From an uncultured Solirubrobacteraceae bacterium (lineage in GTDB: Bacteria; Actinomycetota; Thermoleophilia; Solirubrobacterales; Solirubrobacteraceae): 7,442 bases of DNA. The stretch is from NCBI GenBank assembly GCA_902806215.1, contig CADCVT010000263.1, positions 1-7,442 on the forward strand, read 5' to 3'. A model generated the notes under the pieces. That model had not been told where the DNA came from. It did not search any database and saw only the letters and a list, made by a program, of their open reading frames with translations. Both the position numbers and the translations under genes were made by a program. Shown here one piece after another: positions 4,938-7,442 of this stretch (its first letter is position 1; every line of letters starts with the position of its first letter).

Positions 4938-7085
4938 GTGCAGGGGTTCATGGTCAGGCTCGACGGGATGCTCCGGCGTCGCCGGTGGTGGGTGCTCGGC
5001 GCCTGGGTCGTCGCGCTGGCGGTGGCGGTCCCGTTCGCCGCCAAGCAGTCCGACCACCTCACCGGAGGCGGCTACGGCGTCCCGGGCTCGCAGTCGCAGA
5101 CCGTGGAGGAGGCGATCGACGCGGACTACGAGGCGGCCGGCCGCGCGCCGCTCGCCGCGGTGCTCGTGCCGAAGGAGGGTGCGTCGCTGAGGCGCGACCT
5201 CGAGACCGTTCGCCGCGCCGTCCGCGCCGAGCCGCGCGTCGCGATCCGCCGGGACGTCCTGCGCCGCGCCCGCGCCGCTGCCGAGGCCGAGCCAAGGCGC
5301 ACCCTGGTCGTGCCGCTCGCGGTCGCCGAGAAGGAGCAGGACGCGATCGACATCACCGGCAGCCTGCGCGAGCGCCTCGGCCTCGCCGAGGAGGAGGGCC
5401 GCCCCGGCGTCCACCTCGTCGGCCAGACCGCGCTGTGGTCGCGCATGCAGGAGGTCGCCAAGGAGGACGTCGAGAAGGCCGAGCGCTCCGGCTTCCCGAT
5501 CGTCGCGCTGATCCTGCTCGTCGTCTTCGGCTCGCTCGCCGCGGCGTCGCTGCCGCTGGCGCTCGGCTTCGTCTCGGTCGTCGTCACCGGCGGGCTCATC
5601 TACGCGCTGTCGCGCACGATGGAGATGAGCGTCTTCGTCACGAACATGGCGTCGATGATCGGCATCGGCGTGGCGGTCGACTACTCCCTGTTCGTCCTCG
5701 CCCGTTACCGCGAGGAGATCCGCGCCGGCCGCGGCCCGGACCAGGCGCGCGCCGCGGCGCTGGCGACCTCCGGCGTCGCCGTGCTCTTCTCCGGCGTGAC
5801 CGTCGCGCTGTCGCTCGCCGGGCTCTTCCTCATCGACACGACCGCGCTGCGCTCGATGGCGATCGGGGCGATCCTCGTCGTCGGCGTCGCGATGCTCGCC
5901 AGCGCGACGCTCCTGCCGGTGCTCATCTCGCTGCTCGGCAAGCGCGCGTGGGCGCGCGGTCGCTTCTTCAGCCGCTTCCGGATGCGCCAGGGCCGCGGCG
6001 ACGCGTTCTGGGCGCGGTGGACGACGCGCGTGATGAAGCGACCGGTCCTCTCGATCGTCGCCGCGTCCGCCGTGCTACTCGCGCTCGCCGCACAGGCGCT
6101 CGACATGCAGACGACGAACGGGGCGTTGCGGCAGCTCGATCCCTCCGACGAGACGCGCAAGGGCTTCGAAGCCGCGGCCGACGTGAGCGGACCCGGCGCG
6201 AGCTCTCCCGTGAAGGTGCTGGCGAACTTCGACAACGGCTCGGTGAGGAGCGATGACAATCGCGCGGTCCTCGCAGACATCCGTTCCGCACTTCGGCGGG
6301 ATCGGGCAGTGGCTCGCGTCACGCAGACGACGCCCGGCGACAACGGCCGCAGCGCCCTCGTGCTCGCCGAGCTTGAGACCGACGGCGAGGCCGAGGCCGC
6401 GAAGGACGCCGTCTACCGGCTGCGCGAGACGCTTCCCCGCGCGGCCGGTGAGAGCGTCACCGTCTCCGTCGGCGGCACGACCGCACAGCAGGAGGACTTC
6501 CGCGACACGGTCTCCGGTTCGATGTGGAAGATCCTGCTGTTCGTCCTCGGCCTGTCGTACCTCGTGCTGCTCGTCCTCCTGCGCAGCGCAGTGCTGCCGC
6601 TCAAAGCGGTCGTGATGAACCTGCTCAGCGTGGGCGCCGCGTACGGCGTGCTGAAGCTCGCCTTCGGCGAGGTCGACGCGATCACGCCGCCGCTCGTGCT
6701 CGCCGTGGTGTTCGGGCTCTCGATGGACTACGAGGTGTTCCTGCTCAGCCGCATCCGCGAGCGCTACAACGCGACCGGCGACACGCGCCGCGCGGTCGCC
6801 GAGGGTCTGTCGACGAGCGCGCGCACGATCACGAGCGCGGCGCTCATCATGGTCGGCGTCTTCATGACGTTCGTGCTGACCGGCCTGCCGTCGATTCAGC
6901 AGATCGGCCTCGGGAGCGCGGTCGCGATCGCGGTCGACGCGACGATCGTCCGCCTCGTGCTCGTGCCCGCCGCGATGGAGCTGCTGGGCAAGTGGAACTG
7001 GTGGCTCCCGGCGCCGCTCGCGCGGGTGCTTCCCGACGGCAACCTGGAGGAGCTGCGGCTCCCCGCCGCGGGCGCTCGCGCCTGA
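4938..7085 (+). CDS. MMPL/RND-family membrane exporter (715 aa)
   Basis: This has the two-half architecture of MMPL transporters. An Arg-rich N-terminus (RRRRWW) precedes TM1 at about residues 15-33, followed by a large extracytoplasmic loop to about 180. TM2-6 lie at about 185-335, TM7 at about 370-388, then a second large loop to about 530 and TM8-12 to about 685. Each half keeps the TM4 proton-relay motif: GIGVAVDYSLFVLARYREE (D248, Y249) and GLSMDYEVFLLSRIRERY (D597, Y598). MMPL proteins use the proton-motive force to move lipids, siderophores, glycolipids or drugs out of the cytoplasmic membrane. The substrate cannot be read from sequence. Start GTG 4938 is chosen for its GGGAGG. Length is normal for actinobacterial members. 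The gene is preceded by a TetR-type operator candidate and a CRP-like site, and a TetR gene lies two genes upstream. It converges with an SCP2-like gene one base away. Confidence 0.95.
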   Translation: MQGFMVRLDGMLRRRRWWVLGAWVVALAVAVPFAAKQSDHLTGGGYGVPGSQSQTVEEAIDADYEAAGRAPLAAVLVPKEGASLRRDLETVRRAVRAEPRVAIRRDVLRRARAAAEAEPRRTLVVPLAVAEKEQDAIDITGSLRERLGLAEEEGRPGVHLVGQTALWSRMQEVAKEDVEKAERSGFPIVALILLVVFGSLAAASLPLALGFVSVVVTGGLIYALSRTMEMSVFVTNMASMIGIGVAVDYSLFVLARYREEIRAGRGPDQARAAALATSGVAVLFSGVTVALSLAGLFLIDTTALRSMAIGAILVVGVAMLASATLLPVLISLLGKRAWARGRFFSRFRMRQGRGDAFWARWTTRVMKRPVLSIVAASAVLLALAAQALDMQTTNGALRQLDPSDETRKGFEAAADVSGPGASSPVKVLANFDNGSVRSDDNRAVLADIRSALRRDRAVARVTQTTPGDNGRSALVLAELETDGEAEAAKDAVYRLRETLPRAAGESVTVSVGGTTAQQEDFRDTVSGSMWKILLFVLGLSYLVLLVLLRSAVLPLKAVVMNLLSVGAAYGVLKLAFGEVDAITPPLVLAVVFGLSMDYEVFLLSRIRERYNATGDTRRAVAEGLSTSARTITSAALIMVGVFMTFVLTGLPSIQQIGLGSAVAIAVDATIVRLVLVPAAMELLGKWNWWLPAPLARVLPDGNLEELRLPAAGARA

Positions 7086-7086
7086 G

Positions 7087-7442
7087 CTAGCCGAAGACCT
7101 TCGGGAGGCGCAGCAGGAGCCGCAGGTCGCCCTTCGGCCGGACCTTGCGCGTGAGCATGAGCCTGCGCGGATCGACGCGGGCCGAGCCGAGGTCGACGAA
7201 GTCCTCGAACGTGCTGCGCAGCTGCAGCGTCGGCTTGGGGTGCGCGCCGCGCTCGGCTCGCGTGCTGCCGTTGTCGAGGACGAGGTGCCACGGCTCGTGG
7301 TCGGTGAACGCCCACTCGAGGACGGTCCCCGGCTTGACCGCCTCGCCGTCGGCTCCGCGGGCCATCTGGTCGAAGAGGATCTCGGTGGCCTCGGCGACCG
7401 GCCCCTTGTAGTTGTGCTTCGGACCGAGGTAGCCGGCCTTCA
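7087..7442 (-). CDS. SCP2-like (sterol carrier/lipid-binding) domain protein, 5'-partial
   Basis: The frame is open from the window edge to TAG at 7087-7089, giving about 118 codons and only the C-terminal part. Visible sequence includes YLGPKHNYKGPVAEATEILF, then PGTVLEWAFTDHEPWHLVLDNG, RAERGAHPKPTLQLRSTFEDFVDL, and a tail RKVRPKGDLRLLLRLPKVFG. The W-x-F-x-D then V-x-NG then P-x-x-x-LRS-x-x-x-F/D order, followed by a G-x-x-x-P and a K-x-x-x-x-GDLRLL strand, matches SCP2-type lipid-binding folds. Such domains bind hydrophobic ligands, either alone or fused to other enzymes. The true start lies outside the window, so an internal ATG at 7365 should not be used. It is convergent with the MMPL gene, with one base between stops; no shared control is implied. 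Assignment rests on pattern recognition. Confidence 0.7.
   Translation of the reverse strand, partial: KAGYLGPKHNYKGPVAEATEILFDQMARGADGEAVKPGTVLEWAFTDHEPWHLVLDNGSTRAERGAHPKPTLQLRSTFEDFVDLGSARVDPRRLMLTRKVRPKGDLRLLLRLPKVFG
7091..7104. terminator. CCGAAG-AC-CTTCGG palindrome at convergent gene ends
   Basis: A perfect six-base palindrome with a two-base centre lies just beyond the MMPL stop and inside the last codons of the SCP2-like gene. It could form a short hairpin stopping transcription from the plus strand. No T-tract follows, and it is also constrained as coding sequence, so confidence is low. Confidence 0.3.

Noticed and set aside
3839..6256. 805-codon open frame spanning the 3' half of the DUF1963 gene and most of the MMPL gene
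   Set aside because: Arg/Ser/Pro-rich shadow of two well-supported genes in another frame; such long frames are expected at this GC content.

Overview
The window is a GC-rich bacterial chromosome segment, most likely actinobacterial. Base composition, frequent GTG starts, four-base ATGA gene overlaps, an actinobacterial-type MMPL exporter with its TetR neighbour, and an SCP2-type protein all fit. A Thermoleophilia/Solirubrobacterales-like source is my guess from the flavour of the proteins; nothing in the window proves it.

Layout. (1) Positions 1-668, plus strand: the remnant or derivative of a galactokinase. It keeps the first and third GHMP-kinase motifs but lacks the central block with the ATP-binding GLSSS loop and the catalytic Asp, and it stops just after GGGFGG. 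(2) Positions 695-2045, minus strand: a tight cassette of three small uncharacterised genes, overlapping or nearly so, with visibly lower GC than its flanks. The lead gene joins a DUF2310-like zinc-ribbon region to a DUF4288-like domain. The second resembles the short 'VYLLWHS' (DUF7336-like) proteins but has an abnormal tail. The third is a small conserved-looking hypothetical. A hairpin at 680-694 separates this cassette from the convergent galK-like gene. (3) Positions 2153-7085, plus strand: a TetR-family regulator, translationally coupled (ATGA overlap) to a 696-residue protein whose C-terminal third is a DUF1963/YwqG-like domain. A 92-bp regulatory gap follows, then a 715-residue MMPL/RND-type membrane exporter. 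(4) Positions 7087-7442, minus strand: the C-terminal part of an SCP2-like lipid-binding-domain protein, convergent with the exporter and separated from it by one base.

How it may work. The most informative non-coding stretch is 4846-4937, upstream of the exporter. It holds three dyads in under 70 bp: an exact CRP/GlxR-type TGTGA-N6-TCACA, a CCCAGG-N9-CCTGGG hairpin, and a perfect ACTGGC-N6-GCCAGT inverted repeat typical of TetR operators, just upstream of the ribosome binding site. The simple model is a TetR-repressed and possibly CRP/GlxR-controlled efflux or lipid-export locus. The minus-strand cassette looks like an accessory insertion; its function is unknown. DUF4288- and YwqG-type proteins suggest, but do not show, an immunity or stress-related role.
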